Notes: generated by a model from the sequence alone, not told the origin. DNA of 64,000 bases from Saturnia japonica (GCA_033032175.1 CM065304.1:27658653-27722652); one strand, 5' to 3'; counted from the stretch's first letter, positions 36,725 to 47,419 are shown. A program made the numbers and translations.

Positions 36725-38035
36725 ACACACATAATTTATTTCCAATGATTTTTTTTTGTCAGCCAGTTGGTTTTGAACATTCAAGTTTGATCGATGAAAA
36801 AAATACTTCTCGATACCCCCTTTCTGGTAAATCAAATAAAACAAATAAAAATATCGTATGTTCGTAGCAATTGTGTGTTGCTTTTTCCATGTTACGAGTT
36901 TTTTCTTTTTGTTCGCGTAAATATTTTTATGGTAATCGGGACGAATTTCCGAGTGATTTCTCATGGGTGAAAAACGTTTTCGTGAATGTGAAACGAAAAG
37001 AGAAAATTTGAATTCACAAATCGTACAAGAATGTAGAAGTTATGGAAAATACGATGGAAAAAGCGAATCGTTTGTTGTGTTTCTTGTTTATTTTGTTAGG
37101 ACTTTTAAACAAATACAAAAATCACCTGCCATATTTAACTTATTATACCTAAATAAAAAATTATGAAATTTAATAAACGAGTTAAAAAATACTGTCTTAC
37201 TTACGGTTTTGTTTTTTTTGCTTCTACTAAAAGTATGTGATTAATAGCTATACAACCACTTACAATAGGATGAGCGATTTATATCTTTTTTTTTTTTAAA
37301 TCCAAGTTTGATTTGATAGCCACCATTGACCAAATAATCAAGTAGAGTCCAGGATTAGAGGATGGCAGAGAAATGAAGATTTTTCTAAGATAGCCGTACG
37401 GTAGTTAATCTCTATAAATTATTATGTAGACGGCAACTCCGATATACTTTGATTATACATGTAATCGAATGTAGGTAAATTCTCCAACTAATAACTTGTG
37501 TTAGGATAGACCAAAATCCATTTGGAAAGTATTGATAACTCGTTAGTTGCTTACTTTAGCACTGTATTCATACCTGAGCTTGTGATCAAAGAATATTTCG
37601 TTGAAATCGTACCATGATGGTAGCGCACTTAGGTTCTTGCGCAAGTTTTACTAGCTCATATATGTATTCTATTTGAAAATTTGTGTTTCTAAATTCTAAA
37701 TTCTATTTTGGTGTATAAAGCAACATTCAACATCACATGTACCCTACACGTGGCCAAGTGCTAATTAATCAAATTATCAACTAAAATAAAATTATGATTG
37801 TTAAAAGGTAGTTTATTGTGTTTATTGTGTAAAATGAATAATATCATTTTAAAGTGTCCGAAGGGTCGAAAACATTCAACTAAACGCAACAACGCACCCA
37901 CCTACTAAAGTTAATCTTCTAAACACATTTATCATATTCAAACGATAAAAATACCACCGAGATCAGACAAACACAATGAGATACATGAACTCGGTACCTG
38001 ATACGGGGACCGAAAGTCAATTATATTCAAATATA
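36725..38035. other. AT-rich noncoding DNA
   Basis: Nothing identified. The frames at 36610-36867 and 36963-37166 are A/T-biased and lack features. Confidence 0.35.
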
Positions 38036-38039
38036 AATC

Positions 38040-38265
38040 GGATTTGCAAACGTAAGCCAGTTACAATGGCGTAGGCAGGCGCCGCTGCGCCGCGCCGCGC
38101 CGCGCCATGCCGTGATGCTTGCTACCTTTGCGCTACTCGTTCCTGGGTAATAGTCGGTAGCCGTGACAATGGGACAGTTTGCCGTGACGGGACAATAGCG
38201 GGACGAGTGTCCCGGTTCACGCCCGTCACGTCCCATCACGCCGCGCCGTCCTACCCTGCCTGCTT
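38040..38265. promoter_or_regulatory. GC-rich island with CCGCG array
   Basis: The strongest GC-rich block in the repeat-poor zone. It contains a GCCGC-type tandem run (about 38090-38107) and repeated GGGACA/GGGACGA/GTCCCG motifs (38170-38235). It may be a promoter, an enhancer or an unrecognised 5' exon. There is no splice or start-site evidence to choose. Confidence 0.3.
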
Positions 38266-38269
38266 CATT

Positions 38270-38690
38270 GTCATCATTATGTTTTATTTGTGGATTATAA
38301 AGTCAACGTTGATTTGTAAGTTTCTGTTCAATTTTAACTTCCATACACTTCTGTTAAACTGTAATATTGTGGTTTAGAAGTACATTTAGTATTAGCCATA
38401 TTTAGATAGATTCATTTATTTACTAACTGATTGATTTGTAAAATTAGTTATTCGCCTATTATTACTGGCACCAAGAAGTTGTACTCACTAATATTTGGAC
38501 GGACAAGCAATGTTAATTAAGCAAACTTTTTTCATATATTAGTTCTGCCTTTTGCAGTAGTCAATAACTCGACCACATCACCCCACACCACATTTTGTGG
38601 AACTAGCAAAAATCCTTTTTCATGAAAATACTTAGTCCTATGAACTTTCGTGACAATCAGTCAAAAGGCTTTGGTATATCTATTTCATAT
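38270..38690. other. AT-rich noncoding DNA
   Basis: Nothing identified. Confidence 0.35.
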
Positions 38691-38694
38691 TTTT

Positions 38695-38875
38695 AAAATT
38701 CATAATAGGTTTAGCATTAGGTCGCAGTCTCATCTAATGTCGATGATGTGCTCAAAATCACTCGCTAAGCCTATTGGAGGGATAGGCTCTCAAGTGCAGA
38801 TGCCGGAATTCACACGGTGTTTGGCGACAGATTTTCAGGTTGTAGGTGTTAGCTAGCCAGGCGGGAAAGTGAAAA
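38695..38875 (+). repeat. dispersed repeat F, copy 4
   Basis: GGTTTAGCATTAGGTCGCAG, CTAAGCCTATTGGAGG, GCAGATGCCGGAA and TTAGCTAGCCAGGCGGG segments match 11420-11590. Confidence 0.5.
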
Positions 38876-38879
38876 TATC

Positions 38880-39535
38880 TCATTTTACGACAGATATAAA
38901 TATAAGGCCGAAATAATTTACGTATAAAAATACCAAAAGGTACTCAAGTTTGTTTTTATTAAAAATAGAAAGTTTTTGGTGAAATTTAACAATATTAGAA
39001 CGGGATAATATTACTATTAACAATGGAGTTATTAAAAATGATTCTTAAATAGGTAAAGTATCCGCGTCACGCCCGTAAAATCACAACCACAATGTGCGTT
39101 TTGAAACGCTCTCCGCTCTGTCAATGTCTATTCATTCCCTATGACTAAACCAAATGACGATCTATTCACTATTACCGGACTTCGTTGGATGTCAATAATT
39201 ATGGTTAGAAATTATATCGATGCATAAGCTCGTAGCTCGTAGTTGTGGTAGTCTATTGGTTTACACCGGCGAAATATCGATTCGATGTCCGATGATCGGA
39301 ATTCGCGTACATTTACTAATTCAAATTTCTTATTATCACAACTTTGCCTGAGTATTAACAACAAAGTAACAAAGCAATATAAATATTATGTTAAGACATT
39401 GAAAAATATTATAAAATGTAACTGTCACAAACCGAAATCCTCAAGCGACAAAACGTGACAACTCATTTGCATAATCCTAATCAAAAAGCGCAGGACAAAC
39501 AAACCCTTCTAAATGACTCGTTAAACTGTATCAAA
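38880..39535. other. AT-rich noncoding DNA
   Basis: A stretch at 39265-39330 resembles 13068-13125. Otherwise nothing identified. Confidence 0.35.
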
Positions 39536-39539
39536 CAAC

Positions 39540-39880
39540 GTCATTTCATTATACGCCAGTAGCGAGCTCCGGGTCCTCTGGAAAAACGCACGTAAAAAAT
39601 TCATATAAGTCAGCTGAAGTCAACAATACGGCCACCGGGGATCTATTATATTATGTCGTTGTCAATGGAGGCCCCTTAAGAAATTTGTTACGAAGATTTT
39701 GATAGGCTTTGTTCGGCGCCGGGAACCCCATCAGAGGTACTTATGTGCGGTTATTATTTAAAAATCGCGGTCGACGGGTGTCGGGGCTGTATTTATTGCG
39801 ATTTGTTTTGGGGTGCCGGACCGAAATGTAATGTTGTCGGTTTTATTGTTTATTATTTGCTCGGCCGGCTGCTACACACA
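39540..39880. promoter_or_regulatory. unique higher-complexity block, candidate conserved element
   Basis: About 340 bp of unique sequence of balanced composition, with GTCAATGGAGGCCCC, TTCGGCGCCGGGAACCCC and GATCTATTATATTATGTCG segments. It is unlike the surrounding A/T-rich DNA and unlike any repeat in the window. Proposed only as a site to test for conservation. Confidence 0.25.
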
Positions 39881-39884
39881 TCAT

Positions 39885-40250
39885 GGAGTCAATAATGGCA
39901 GTTTCATGTCTATCATAACGACAGGAGTGCGAAGATTTGTTTTTATTCCACTTCATGCATTTTTACTGGGGTCGATTATTTTTGGGATTTCTCGGTTTTA
40001 CATTATTGTAATATTGTATTAATTATATTGTAACTAAACGGTTTATGTCGGTTGATTTATATCAATAAATAATGTATAAATTTGTATTTACTTTAATAGG
40101 TTTTGTTGTTACCTTTTTTGTTGTATCTATTTATAAGTGTAATTTTTTAATCTAACGTTTTTATTAATTTATTGTTTAACGAAGATCATCAATTTTGGAA
40201 TTATTTTTGAGTTTAATTTCGGTAAATATAAGTTTTGTAGGTAATTGTGT
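39885..40250. other. AT-rich noncoding DNA
   Basis: Nothing identified. Confidence 0.35.
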
Positions 40251-40255
40251 TACAT

Positions 40256-40530
40256 TTTACAATAAACTTCCTAAAGCACAATATGTTAATAATTCCAAGA
40301 ATCATGTTCAGCTAGTTTAATTGTCGATAGGATATTTGAGAGTGGAACATTACATGAATGATAGTTATATCTAAAAATTACTTCTCCTCTGTGCATCCAT
40401 TAATGATGGTAGACTAATATATTGTCGATCTACTTTCTTGCCGGTTCTTCTCGATGACTGGGATGTTTTCCGAACCGATTTAACTTACTAAGGCCCTAGA
40501 TTGGATATTTTTTTATTTATTTTGATGTTC
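40256..40530 (+). pseudogene. 3' end of a non-LTR retrotransposon
   Basis: Broken frames YNKLPKAQYVNN, SKNHVQLV and YLRVEHYMNDS correspond to the C-terminus seen at 12400-12526. The 3' UTR segment CTTGCCGGTTCTTCTCGATG and a TTATTTTGATG tail follow. Confidence 0.6.
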
Positions 40531-40858
40531 TTACATATGTAATCCACCAATACATTAAAACAAATAAAAATATTTTTAGATAAATCTGGCAATTGAAAAT
40601 TATTTTTGTTAATACCTCACCTCACAAACATAAAAGCTTCGAGGCTATAAATAAATTCCTGTGGTTTAGTAGGTAGAGTACCGTCGATTTGTCGTATCTA
40701 CAAGAATAATTGTGTTTAGGATAGCATTTCACTAAAACCTCTTTTTTAACGAATACTCATTAGGAATTTTAGAATTTGAACCTATACTTTTTGATGTGAA
40801 GACCGAGCTCGCTACTACCGAACAATCATGACTTGAATTCATATTTAATTTATACATA

Positions 40859-41396
40859 TCTTCTATGCAATTAATAAAATTGAAGTGTCTGTTTGTAATG
40901 TGTAATGTCAAAGTAACAGTTTTTTACTAAATGCATATTAAAGTATATATGATACCAATAACAAAAAACACATTTTTAACATTTTTGTGTGTCTGTCTGT
41001 CTGTCTGTTTGTTACAGGTAACCTTAGAAAAGGTTGGACCGATTTAGACGGGACTTTCACTAATAGATAGCTGATGATATAGGGAGTAACTTAGGCTACT
41101 TTTATTTTAGAAAAAGAATTAGGACTTCGCACAAATAAAATAAAACTGGTCATGGTGAATCAATTTGGGAACTTAAATGGCTTATGCTGAGTAAACCATA
41201 AGAGATACAGCAAGTTAATGTATTACATAATCATAGGCATTAAAAAGACCTACAAAAAAGTCCGAGAGAGTATACATTTATCTTCTAAGAAACACTCAGA
41301 ATAAGCATTTTCGTTTTTAAAAAAGCCGGGAGCGGGGGAGCAAGTTTCGCGCGGGCATTCTGTAGTCCACGTGAGTAAAGCAACGGGTACAGCTAA
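40859..41396 (+). mobile_element. Helitron-like element C2
   Basis: Starts TCTTCTATGCAATTAATAAA after an A and ends CAGCTAA. The interior matches C1 in reverse orientation, including TTGAAGTGTCTGTTTGTAAT and GTAAACCATAAGAGATA segments. The 3' hairpin arm CCACG is present, but the partner arm is decayed. Confidence 0.5.
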
Positions 41397-41399
41397 GTA

Positions 41400-41970
41400 G
41401 TAGGATATAAATATGCACGTTCCCTGCCTCACAACCATTGCTATAATATCATTTGTTTAAATTATTTTCCAAAAAATACGTTTCATTAGAAAATAAAACT
41501 AGAATGTAATATATTCAAAAGAAGATTCGTAGATTAGATAATCTACCGTAGATACAGTTCAAAGTGTTAAATTGTGTAAGTGCTTGTTAATTATTGAACC
41601 AAACTAAATTGTTAATTAATCCGTAGCTCAATTGTAACTATATTGCGCTGCTGGTTATATATTATGCTAATGATAACTGTTACTGATAGGAGTGTACACT
41701 TTGTACTGCTACATGCTTCACTGTCCGCTTTTTCTATATTATTTATTAAACACATTTACAAGAAACTATTCTATACATGAAATGATTAATAATACACAAA
41801 ATATATCTTATAGAATTGAGCCTAAAACATTTAAGTGTATAAAGTTGTTTAATTTATTAACATCGGTTCATCCACAATTGTTAACATTAGAGCTATAATA
41901 ATTTAGTGAGATTCTTAAACTGTGTTGAGTGCAACAATTTTTTCTCACTCTCCCGGCATATAAACACGAA
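41400..41970. other. AT-rich noncoding DNA
   Basis: Nothing identified. Confidence 0.35.
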
Positions 41971-41972
41971 GG

Positions 41973-42180
41973 AGGATTGCATTAGCCTAGTGGTCGTAAG
42001 CGCGACTGCTATGATCGAGGCCCTGGGTTCGATCCCAGGTCGAGCAAAGTGTTATTGGGTTTTTCTATGAAATTCTCAAAAGCAACTCGGAGTTTGGGTT
42101 TGAGAATGCCATTGACCGGTAATCGTGCACCCCGGTCTCGGTTATTATAAAGATTATTGTGGGATATCCTTATAAGATAG
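41973..42180 (+). mobile_element. tRNA-derived SINE S2
   Basis: The A box TTAGCCTAGTGGT and an intact B box GGTTCGATCCC sit at normal tRNA spacing (about 41984-42040). They are followed by the SINE body segments TTTCTATGAAATTCTCA and CAACTCGGAGTTT. Unlike S1 and S3, it is not within a D element. The 3' boundary is uncertain. Not a functional tRNA gene, because the 3' half does not pair as an acceptor stem. Confidence 0.6.
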
Positions 42181-42239
42181 ACATATGTAATAAGTGATAA
42201 GCATATGCTTTTGCTGACTTTTTTGTAGGTATTTTTAAG

Positions 42240-42568
42240 GTTTAAAATTATTTACTACATTAATTTGATACAAATCTTATGGTTTACTCAGTGTAAGCCA
42301 TTTAAGCGCCTGAATTAATTCTCTATGACCAGTTTTTTTTTATTTGCGCGGCACCCTAATTAATTTTCAAAAATAAAAGTAGCTTAAGTTATATACTCCT
42401 TATAATATTAGCTATCTGCCAGTGAGTCCCGTCAAAATCGGACAGAAAAAAAAATAAAAAAAATGTTTTTTGTTATGAGTATTGTATATACTTTCATATG
42501 TATTTAGTAAAAAACTGTTATTTTGACATTACAAACAGACACATTCAATTTTATTAATTGTATGGAAT
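42240..42568 (-). mobile_element. Helitron-like element C3, partial
   Basis: Matches C1 in its inner and 5' portions (GTGTAAGCCATTTAAGCGCC, ATTTTATTAATTGTATGG). The CTAG end is missing. Confidence 0.5.
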
Positions 42569-42775
42569 AAAATAAAACTATATAATTGTTAAGTGGGCGT
42601 TGTGTGCAACTTATGGATATGCAATAAACGGTAACACACTCTGATCAAAGACTTTCCTCTTGAGACAACGTACGTAATTAAATTGTTGGGTTATGTTAAA
42701 CTGGATTGCGAAACACCATTAACCAGTGTCAAAACCCGTCTAAGGTTATCAGTTCACTGAAGTGGAGTGGAGCAG

Positions 42776-42851
42776 AGCTGTGCAAATCTCGACCAATAGA
42801 ATTGCATAAAAATATAGACATGCAATTCTGTTGGTCGAAATTTTCACTGCT
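42776..42851. other. long imperfect hairpin
   Basis: Two 32-nt arms (42776-42807 and 42820-42851) pair with four mismatches around a 12-nt loop. The inner 19 bp (42789-42807 with 42820-42838) have a single mismatch. Size and shape would suit a miRNA precursor or the core of a small foldback element. It has no similarity elsewhere in the window. Confidence 0.5.
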
Positions 42852-42989
42852 ACGGTGGACACGGAGTCTTAGTGATACGCTTAGGCGAGTGGCGTTAAGG
42901 GAACAGTTATTGTATATCCAATAAACAAGTTGGGTGGTAATTGTTTTTGGATTGTACTGTGTTTACCGCTACTACATTACGGAGTCAAG

Positions 42990-43140
42990 TCGCATTTCGA
43001 TCCATGATACCGCCACATAGGGTTGTCTGGAACTATGGCGGCTCCATTATGGACGGCACCACCATCATGACGGTTACCGCCGTCGCGACGGTTACGTCGG
43101 CGTTGTTATGGTACAGTACGAATGTCCGACGACTCGAGTG
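42990..43140. promoter_or_regulatory. GC-rich patch with repeated GACGGTTAC
   Basis: GACGGTTAC occurs twice (43069-43077, 43087-43095), separated by a perfect 12-bp palindrome CCGTCGCGACGG that slightly overlaps the second copy. Surrounding segments GGCGGCTCCATTATGGACGG and CGTCGGCG are unique in the window. Candidate regulatory element only. Confidence 0.25.
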
Positions 43141-43218
43141 AGCCTGTTTCTATTCAAGTCATAAGCGAGAATGCCTTTCCCGGTGTATCACTTTACTCTA
43201 TGATGCTTTCTGTCATGG

Positions 43219-43298
43219 TTTTTTTTAACTGACTATACTGTTAACCTTAGGGGCCCTGAAGCCTCTGACGGCTTTTACAGCTTCACCGGACTTGAGAA
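43219..43298 (-). mobile_element. 5'-truncated retroposon PA with target duplication
   Basis: T run 43219-43226 followed by the PA 3' hairpin region (AAGCC-TCTGAC-GGCTT). Flanked by perfect 8-bp duplications TGTCATGG (43211-43218 and 43299-43306). Confidence 0.75.
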
Positions 43299-43544
43299 TG
43301 TCATGGCTGTCGGTCGTATTTGTATAGACTAGCGATCGCCCTAAGCTCGAAATTCGACCACCGACTTTTTGATCATAAACTATTTTCTGTTTGAAATTTA
43401 CAGTATTCATGGACCTAAACAATGAGTATTATTTACCTCACTTGCTGTCACTTTTCGTTGAGTGACAATATCAATATTTTGAGGGGCTAAGTTCAATGGC
43501 ATTGGTCATTTTAAAATTCGCAATATTAATTTATTTAATTTAAT

Positions 43545-45343
43545 TATTATTATTATATTTGGTAAGACACACTAGCAGCTAATTAGCTGATGCGTGCGTA
43601 TCAAATAGCTTGGAGATATCTTCCTTGTCCAATCTGCTCTTAAAGGAGGTTATGGTAGGAGCCATCACAACTTTTTCTGGAAGTTTGTTCCATGCTGTGA
43701 CCACTCTGTTAGGCAAGAACTGCTTCATTGGGTTTCTTTTTGCTGGGAATTCCCAAAGTTTCAATGGATAACCTCGTAGGTGTTTATTTTCATTTGACTT
43801 AAACATATCTTTAAGGCTGGGCACATCGTAATAATTAGTGAGGATTTTATAAGTTTCGATTAACCTGCCCCTTTGTCTACGGTGTTCTAGTGTGGTAAGG
43901 CCAAGGTTTATGAGGCGCTGTTCATAGGGTAAGTTACGCATTGCATACACCATCTTAGTAGCCCTTCTCTGTACATTTTCAATGAGCTTAATGTCTTTTT
44001 TGAAGTAGGGATCCCAGATAATATAAGCATGTTCAAGAAGTAGTCTAATATAGGTCTTGTATAACTTTATAAAAGTTTTAGCTGTTAGGAATTTAAATGC
44101 CTTACGAATGATATAAAGGATCGAATTAGTTTTCTTCACAACCCCAAGCACATGAGTTCCCCATTTAAGATCTTTGGATACTGTAACTCCCAAGTACCTT
44201 TGTGTTTCAACTGCGGTTAATTGTTCACCACCAAGATAGTATATCTGACAAGGATTATTACTACCAATGTGTAGCACGGAGCACTTATTCACATTTAAAG
44301 TTAGAAGCCAGTCATGAGTCCACTTAAGAATCGCATTAAGGTCATTCTGTATAGCTCGCCAGTTGCTTCGAGGGTTAGCAAAAAATTTGGTATCATCAGC
44401 AAAAAGCGAAAAAGGTAGTTGCAGAGTACTTTTCAAGTCTGAGAGGAACAAGATAAAGAGCAATGGACCAAGCACCGAACCTTGAGGAACGCCACTGAGG
44501 ACACTTCGCGGATCGGACATGACTTCGCCAATGCGCACCCGAAACGTTCTACCAGAAAGGAAGTCGCATATCCAGGCTAAAATGCTTCCACGTATGCCAA
44601 GGTGTTCCAATTTGTGTATGAGGCGTTTCAGAGGAACACGGTCAAATGCCTTCTCATAATCCAAGTAAATGATATCTGTTGGCTGTCCATTACTATGGTT
44701 CCGTGTCCACTCGTTTAAGCAATTTAGTAAATTGGTTGTAACAGATCGTTTTGGGATGAAACCATGCTGCTCATCCAGGGTAATCTTTTCATGTATTAGA
44801 AATTCTCTTATGTGGCAAGCTATCATCATCTCCATGGTTTTGCACAATACACTGGTCAAACTTATGGGCCTATAGTTGACGGGCAGTAATTTATTTCCTT
44901 TTTTATAAATCGGTACTACATTTGCCGTTTTCCAGTCAGCTGGCACTATTCCATCCTTCAGAGATTTGTTCATCATTTTCGCAATTTCGTCGCTTAGAGC
45001 TCCTGAGCATTTTTTCAATACCACTGAGGGTATGTCGTCTGGCCCTGATGCTGTAGTATCACTGAAGCTAGATAACTTCTTTCTTACTAAGTCTCCAGTA
45101 ATACTTAAGTCTTGAATAGCGTTTATGACTCTAGGAACGTTGATATTTGGCATCGGTCCATCAGGCTCGTTGACAAAGTTCAATTTAAACTGATCAGCGA
45201 AGGCTTCGGCAATTTGTTCAGGCTTCATAACAAGTTCATTTGAGACATTTTTTATTACGTTAGGGATGCAGATTTTAGAGTTCAGTTGTTTTCTTATGTA
45301 ACTGTAAAAAGCCTTAGGACTTGAGTCTATAATAGTCTATAAT
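43545..45343 (-). mobile_element. 5'-truncated CR1/jockey-group LINE
   Basis: About 1.8 kb. The 3' end on the element strand is an ATAATAATAATAATT-type tail next to the A4 target. The 5' end breaks inside ORF2, so no endonuclease or ORF1 remains. The duplication at the insertion point is at most a few bases (AAT-like), so it cannot be stated firmly. It is the youngest-looking LINE in the window. Confidence 0.7.
43579..45336 (-). CDS. LINE ORF2 fragment with intact reverse transcriptase
   Basis: Open for about 585 codons, from the truncation point near 45336 to a stop at 43579-43581. The first Met is at 45226-45228, but codons upstream of it (SSPKAFYSYIRKQL wording) are in frame and coding-like, so the real protein began further upstream. 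Counting from that Met, the reverse transcriptase blocks are TANVVPIYKKG (101-111), NYRPISLTSV (118-127), YLDYEKAFD with the first catalytic Asp (188-196), SGVPQGSVLGP (245-255) and FADD with the catalytic pair (276-279). A C-terminal RRQRGRLIETYKI block and WNKLP follow. The role would be target-primed reverse transcription of LINE RNA. The endonuclease domain is absent, so it cannot move itself. Order and wording suit the CR1/jockey superfamily; the exact clade is not settled. Confidence 0.85.
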   Translation of the reverse strand, partial: TIIDSSPKAFYSYIRKQLNSKICIPNVIKNVSNELVMKPEQIAEAFADQFKLNFVNEPDGPMPNINVPRVINAIQDLSITGDLVRKKLSSFSDTTASGPDDIPSVVLKKCSGALSDEIAKMMNKSLKDGIVPADWKTANVVPIYKKGNKLLPVNYRPISLTSVLCKTMEMMIACHIREFLIHEKITLDEQHGFIPKRSVTTNLLNCLNEWTRNHSNGQPTDIIYLDYEKAFDRVPLKRLIHKLEHLGIRGSILAWICDFLSGRTFRVRIGEVMSDPRSVLSGVPQGSVLGPLLFILFLSDLKSTLQLPFSLFADDTKFFANPRSNWRAIQNDLNAILKWTHDWLLTLNVNKCSVLHIGSNNPCQIYYLGGEQLTAVETQRYLGVTVSKDLKWGTHVLGVVKKTNSILYIIRKAFKFLTAKTFIKLYKTYIRLLLEHAYIIWDPYFKKDIKLIENVQRRATKMVYAMRNLPYEQRLINLGLTTLEHRRQRGRLIETYKILTNYYDVPSLKDMFKSNENKHLRGYPLKLWEFPAKRNPMKQFLPNRVVTAWNKLPEKVVMAPTITSFKSRLDKEDISKLFDTHASAN

Positions 45344-45635
45344 ATATTAGTAACACATATTATAGATAAATTTTTAGCTTCCTGCACTCCTTCTCCATAT
45401 AAACTTTAACCATGCCAAATTTCACAGTCTTCCGTGCACGCAATACGTTTAAAAATGGGTAGAAAGCTTTTGCTTCACGTATTAATATATAGATTTCTCC
45501 GATTGTAGTCGAGTGTATCCGAACCACGCCGAATACATTATAAACATCGTAAATTACATTTATGTTCTGAAATTCATACAAATTAAAAAAACGAGAGGTG
45601 TCGTGGCCGATGTGGGACACCTGATAATAACGAAG

Positions 45636-45868
45636 ACGCTTTTGGTGCTTATTCTGAGTAAACCATAAGAGATGCGTACAAAAAAGTCAGTGATAGCATA
45701 CATGTATATCTTCTAAGGATCGGATTGTAGGAGTACAATAAGCATTGTTATCTTTAAAATAAACGATGGATTACCGCCGCGGATTGGAGCGGGAATAGCA
45801 CTATGCGTGTATGCGCTCGACCGACGACATTTTGTAGTCCACGCGAGCAGAGCTGCCGGCACATTTAG
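45636..45868 (+). mobile_element. Helitron-like element C4, 5'-truncated
   Basis: GAGTAAACCATAAGAG, ATCTTCTAAGGATC and GTAGTCCACGCGAGC segments match C2 and C6. The end near TTTAG is decayed. Confidence 0.5.
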
Positions 45869-45892
45869 TAAAATAATATATTATAGCAAAAG

Positions 45893-46010
45893 GAACTTCG
45901 TTACTACCGGGTATCCCACGACACCTTTTGAACTTTTTTTTTTAATTTCGGTGGTGTCGGTCACTTTTTTAGCTTAGCTCCCACTCCACGATAAGTAACT
46001 TCGTTACAAA
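45893..46010 (+). repeat. dispersed repeat N, longest copy
   Basis: Contains both halves of the repeat: AAAGGAACTTCGTTAC ... CCCACGACACC ... T-run, then GGTGTCGGTCAC ... TAGCTCCCACTCC ... AGTAACTTCGTTAC. The two AACTTCGTT motifs are direct repeats at its ends. Confidence 0.5.
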
Positions 46011-46134
46011 AAAATCATTGTTATCAAACAAGGAATAGCCGTGAATAGGAAAACTAATTCTTGAATATAGGTTTCATAATTATGAATATATGATGTAATG
46101 ATAGTGAAACTTGAAAAGCTTAGTGTGAACAAAG

Positions 46135-46215
46135 TATATTGGCGCCTCGGGTCGCGGGCCTCGCTGTCGCCACACGCGTCGTTCGAAAGGATTAGTGTCG
46201 CGTGCGTCCCGTAAT
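46135..46215. promoter_or_regulatory. small GC-rich patch
   Basis: GGCGCCTCGGGTCGCGGGCC and CACACGCGTCGTTCG segments in AT-rich DNA. Unique in the window. Role unknown. Confidence 0.15.
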
Positions 46216-46429
46216 TAAATCTCTTTAGATATTATATCAACACGATGATTCTTTATATCTTCTTTCATAATTTTTTCTTCAATTGTCGCTGGTTTTGCTA
46301 AAAGCCTTTGCAGTCGTAAAATTTGCAATTATATGGAATAACTACCAACCATATAAAAATTTATTCTACTAACTCCTCCATAATTGTTTTCATTCACCAT
46401 ACTTGCATACAGCTTACCAAATTAGTTGA

Positions 46430-46609
46430 CATGCATGGTTAGAGTCTTAGAGTTGTAACGTGATATTATATAACCTATGACCTTTCTCAATAAAAAGGCT
46501 ATAGGATGCAAAAATATTTACTTTATCTGACTGGTTGCTCCTGAAATTTGGGTGTTCAAATAAAAAATACTACCTCGTAAGCTTGATAATATTATAATAT
46601 AAGTATAGA
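46430..46609 (-). mobile_element. Helitron-like element B3, 5' part only
   Basis: Minus strand starts TCTATACTTATATTATAATA after an A. The interior GTTATATAACCTATGACCTT (other strand) matches B1 and B2. The 3' part is missing. Confidence 0.5.
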
Positions 46610-46614
46610 TAACT

Positions 46615-47215
46615 AAATTGAAATGCGTAGTAAGTAGTACATCTTAAATATTAGTTCTTTATAGTCTCTAAGCTACTATGAAAATATCTTAATCATATAG
46701 TCAAGTTATGTCTATATATTAACCATTTCTAGAGAGATTTAGATTTAACACAAAAGTCATATTCCATGCTAATATTTACAAATCATTTATACCTACCGGA
46801 TAATCAAACTAACTACCAGGTTTATAGTGTAAAAGTCCACGAAAGTTACAACACGATTGTCGAATTCACCAAAAACTCCGTTGTCTCATATCAACGAAAT
46901 TCAAATTCAAATATTATAATTTATTTATCTAAATGGGAGTATGTATGTTATGTATAATACATAGATATTATAATACATCTGTTCTTATTTACATAATATG
47001 TACTTATGTGCTGTGACTCATGAAAAAAGGGGGTGGGTGTAAGTCAAATAATAAAAATCATACATTTTATTGTATGACTTATTTCATTACAAATAAGAGT
47101 TATTATGGATTATCTGCGTAGAGAATTACAAAATATTTTAAGCTAATACAATTAATTTGAAATTTCGCTGAAGGATGTCATGTTGTTATAAGGACGTCTA
47201 ATCCTGTCTACTCAT
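46615..47215. other. AT-rich noncoding DNA
   Basis: Nothing identified. Confidence 0.35.
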
Positions 47216-47219
47216 AAAT

Positions 47220-47415
47220 CGATTGGTGTCATACGGTGAATTATTTAACAGGAAAACTCTAATATGTAATAATTCTCAAGTAATAAACGGATATTTTAGA
47301 TTTATTTATTTGTGCAGTTTTACGGTAACCTCCATCTCGACACGAACCAAAAAGTTCTCTATGACTTATCTTTATCGTACCGTCAAGCTGTGGAACCTTT
47401 TGGAACCTTTGAGGT
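47220..47415 (+). pseudogene. possible LINE C-terminal relic
   Basis: An open frame ends TRTKKFSMTYLYRTVKLWNL, which resembles the conserved RT-x-LWN-LP block near the C-terminus of many LINE ORF2 proteins. The evidence is short and the call tentative. Confidence 0.35.
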
Positions 47416-47419
47416 TTGC

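Larger units (their letters stand above)
43329..45493 (-). mobile_element. Helitron family A copy A4 interrupted by a LINE
   Basis: The two halves, 43329-43544 and 45344-45493, together make a full family A element. Its TC start is at the high-coordinate end after an A, and its CTAG end at 43329-43332 is followed by T on the element strand. The LINE at 43545-45343 inserted later. Confidence 0.75.

Noticed and set aside
41976..42048. Functional tRNA gene
   Set aside because: A and B boxes are present, but the 5' and 3' ends do not form an acceptor stem, and a SINE body follows.
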